Source: JACPXH01 sp964409225
GTDB taxonomy: Bacteria; Patescibacteriota; Minisyncoccia; JACPXH01
Length of the DNA: 6,366 nucleotides
Assembly (NCBI GenBank): GCA_964409225.1
Contig: CAYPCM010000032.1
Span: forward strand, 1-6,366
Reading direction: 5' to 3'
In this document: positions 4,988-6,366 of the stretch, one piece after another
Numbering within the stretch: position 1 is the stretch's first letter
How the letters are laid out: each line of letters starts with the position of its first letter
The notes under the pieces: model-generated
Seen by the model: the letters and a program-made list of their open reading frames with translations, nothing else
Database searches by the model: none
Told to the model about the DNA's origin: nothing
Position numbers and translations under genes: made by a program

Positions 4988-6223
4988 TTAGATTCGTCTA
5001 CTTAGGGCACGCATGCGTTTTCTGAAATAGGCAAACTGTCCTTCTGCTATCGCTGTGCGTAGATCCGACATAAAGCGCATCATGACCGCAAGGTTATGAA
5101 CGGTCGCGAGTTGTATAGCGAGTGGTTCCTGGGCCGTTATCAGGTGTCGAAGATAAGCGCGGCTGAAGCCGGCTTTGCAGGTTGGGCAGGTGCAACTTGG
5201 GTCGATGACGCGGCGGTCGCGTCTGAATTTAGCTTGCGTAAGCGCAAGGCCTCCTGCGGTTGTAAACACCGTGCCCTGGCGACGCGCCAGGCGCGTTGGC
5301 GTAACGCAGTCAAACCAGTCCACGCCCCGCGCCACGGCTTCTAAAATGTCATCGAACCCGCCAATGCCAAGGAGGTGACGCGGTTTGTTTTCTGGCAAAA
5401 GCGGAATGGTCCAGTCGAGGATTTGATGCATATCGCGTTTGGATTTGCCGAGCGAGCCGCCGATGGCGAAACCAGAGAAGGGGAGCGAAGCGATGAACTT
5501 CGCGCTTTTTTCACGGAGGTCTCGGTGGGCGCCGCCCTGCACAATGCCGAAGAGCGCCTGATCGCTTTTTGTTTTTGCTTCGAGCGAGCGGACGGCCCAG
5601 CGGTGGGTGCGCTCCATGGCCCGTTCGGTATAGGCGCGCGTAGCGAGGGGAGACGTGCATTCGTCGAAGGCAAGGACAATATCCGCGCCGAGTTTTCCTT
5701 GAACTTCGATGGATTTTTCCGGCGTTAGCAGATGCTTGGAGCCGTCGAGGTGCGAGCGAAACTCGACGCCTTTTTCAGTGATACGCACGAACGATTTTTT
5801 ATTGCCTTCGGCTGGCCGACGCGGCGGCTGGACAGCGAGCCGCCCCGCTCGGCGGGGCGGCTCGCTGGGAAATATATTCGCAATTTTCCCCACGCCATGT
5901 TCAATCGCAGCGCCCAAGCTGAACGCCTGAAACCCGCCTGAATCGGTGATAATTGGTCCGGACCAGCGCATGAATTCGTGGAGCCCGCCGAGTTTCGCAA
6001 CCACGTCTGCGCCCGGCCGGAGCATGAGGTGGTAGGTGTTGGCGAGTACGGCTTCGACGCCGATCTGTTCGAGTGCCGAAGGCGCCACCCCGCGCACGCT
6101 CGCGTGCGTACCCACCGGGATGAAAGCGGGTGTGTGAATCTCGCCGTGCGGCGTACGAAAAACCCCGGCGCGCGCCCGGGAGGTTTTGTCCGTATGGGTA
6201 ATGCGGAAGGAGAAGTTTTGCAT
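4988..6223 (-). CDS. tgt: tRNA-guanine transglycosylase (queuine tRNA-ribosyltransferase)
   Basis: Exchanges guanine 34 for preQ1 in GUN-anticodon tRNAs (Asp, Asn, His, Tyr), on the way to queuosine. The 411 residues form the full TIM-barrel family length plus an extra loop. Visible key residues: TDSGGFQ with base-binding D94, FDECT with D187, GIVQGG (226-231), nucleophile D305 in DWFDCVTPTR, and the zinc site C344-x-C346-x2-C349 with H376. The start at 6223 gives the normal N-terminus (ITHTDKTSRARAGVFRTPHG). Its only Shine-Dalgarno candidate, GGAG, is 15 bases upstream and so is weak. Residues ~105-146 form a long loop between FSLG and VRITEKGVEFRSHLDG that E. coli lacks. Part of it (119-131) is encoded by a perfect hairpin. 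No preQ1 synthesis genes lie in the window. Convergent with pap2, and 29 bp downstream of a toxin gene on the same strand. Confidence 0.96.
   Translation of the reverse strand: MQNFSFRITHTDKTSRARAGVFRTPHGEIHTPAFIPVGTHASVRGVAPSALEQIGVEAVLANTYHLMLRPGADVVAKLGGLHEFMRWSGPIITDSGGFQAFSLGAAIEHGVGKIANIFPSEPPRRAGRLAVQPPRRPAEGNKKSFVRITEKGVEFRSHLDGSKHLLTPEKSIEVQGKLGADIVLAFDECTSPLATRAYTERAMERTHRWAVRSLEAKTKSDQALFGIVQGGAHRDLREKSAKFIASLPFSGFAIGGSLGKSKRDMHQILDWTIPLLPENKPRHLLGIGGFDDILEAVARGVDWFDCVTPTRLARRQGTVFTTAGGLALTQAKFRRDRRVIDPSCTCPTCKAGFSRAYLRHLITAQEPLAIQLATVHNLAVMMRFMSDLRTAIAEGQFAYFRKRMRALSRRI
5833..5867. repeat. Perfect 16-bp-arm GC hairpin within tgt
   Basis: CAGCGAGCCGCCCCGC (5833-5848), a TCG loop and GCGGGGCGGCTCGCTG (5852-5867) form a perfect inverted repeat. 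In the tgt reading direction it encodes residues ~119-131 (about PSEPPRRAGRLAV), inside a loop that is absent from E. coli Tgt. The reading frame stays open through both arms. The extreme GC content and perfect symmetry exceed what codon choice would be expected to produce. Confidence 0.9.
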
Positions 6224-6252
6224 TGCTTAAGTACGCCGCTCCATTAACCGTC

Positions 6253-6366
6253 CTACTCGTAGATTTTGCTTCGATGGCCTATATGGTGGATCACGATCCG
6301 GTTCTTAGTACTTTCAAAATCGTAGACGATTCTCCAATCGCCGACGGCAAACTTAAAAAGGCCCCT
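6253..6366 (-). CDS. C-terminal fragment of a RelE/ParE-family toxin-like protein
   Basis: Thirty-seven codons and a TAG stop are visible; the 5' part is outside the window. The peptide contains FAVGDWRIVYDFE, then NRIVIHHIGHRSKIYE. This is the standard C-terminal beta-strand pair of RelE/ParE toxins (consensus roughly GdyRviYei followed by i.ilrvgHRrdvY). The Arg in GDWRIVYD and the final HR..IY are the positions expected for substrate contact in RelE-type mRNA interferases. It ends 29 bp before tgt on the same strand. The cognate antitoxin would be expected just beyond the right edge, but this cannot be seen. A plain RelE/ParE-fold protein without toxicity is possible. Confidence 0.8.
   Translation of the reverse strand, partial: RGLFKFAVGDWRIVYDFESTKNRIVIHHIGHRSKIYE

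Noticed and set aside
5375..5728. 117-residue plus-strand open frame opposite tgt
   Set aside because: It lies entirely within the secure tgt gene and shows no family motif of its own; a complementary-frame shadow.
5870..5893. TTTCCC/GGGAAA inverted repeat next to the tgt hairpin
   Set aside because: Only six base pairs with no extension, which is expected by chance.
1..6366. CRISPR array, insertion sequence or transposase gene, rRNA or attachment site
   Set aside because: No regularly spaced repeats, transposase motifs, rRNA-like segments or paired attachment-type repeats were found by reading both strands.

Overview
The window is a compact, gene-dense bacterial segment of moderately high GC, estimated by eye at 55-58%. 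It reads as housekeeping and tRNA-metabolism genes. The closest match by protein style is the Candidate Phyla Radiation / Patescibacteria, perhaps a GC-rich Parcubacteria-like lineage. The clues are a LeuRS with two Cys-pair zinc sites, a Tgt with an extended loop after the FSLG motif, very short intergenic gaps, and AT-rich or palindromic in-frame insertions in essential genes. This assignment is inference from protein style and was not confirmed by any search.

Layout, left to right. Bases 1-2343 (+) hold leucyl-tRNA synthetase without its N-terminal ~80 residues. It carries two in-frame insertions, one A-rich (about 460-531) and one composite (about 1135-1245). The composite insertion contains a 15-bp perfect inverted repeat with host sequence, plus a palindromic element flanked by 13-bp direct repeats. 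Next is a 64-residue predicted coiled-coil protein (2416-2610, +), with a strong Shine-Dalgarno and a hairpin straddling its stop codon. Bases 2746-4943 (+) look like one operon: tsaC (threonylcarbamoyl-AMP synthase), a PurN-type formyltransferase, a small basic protein of unknown function, and a PAP2-family membrane phosphatase. Gaps in this operon are 3, 5 and 12 bases. A perfect 40-nt palindrome (4948-4987) separates it from the convergent tgt gene (6223-4988, -). tgt itself carries a perfect 16-bp-arm GC hairpin inside its coding sequence. At the right edge, the last 37 codons of a RelE/ParE-type toxin (6366-6253, -) lie 29 bp upstream of tgt.

Functionally, leuS, tsaC and tgt all serve tRNA charging or modification (Leu-tRNA; t6A37; queuosine at position 34). 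The PurN-like enzyme is a folate-dependent formyltransferase of uncertain substrate. The PAP2 protein probably recycles undecaprenyl pyrophosphate for cell-envelope synthesis. No complete new multi-gene system is evident. The least ordinary signal is the recurrence of inverted-repeat and A-rich DNA inserted in frame into surface loops of conserved enzymes, including one insertion whose first 15 bases exactly mirror neighbouring host sequence.
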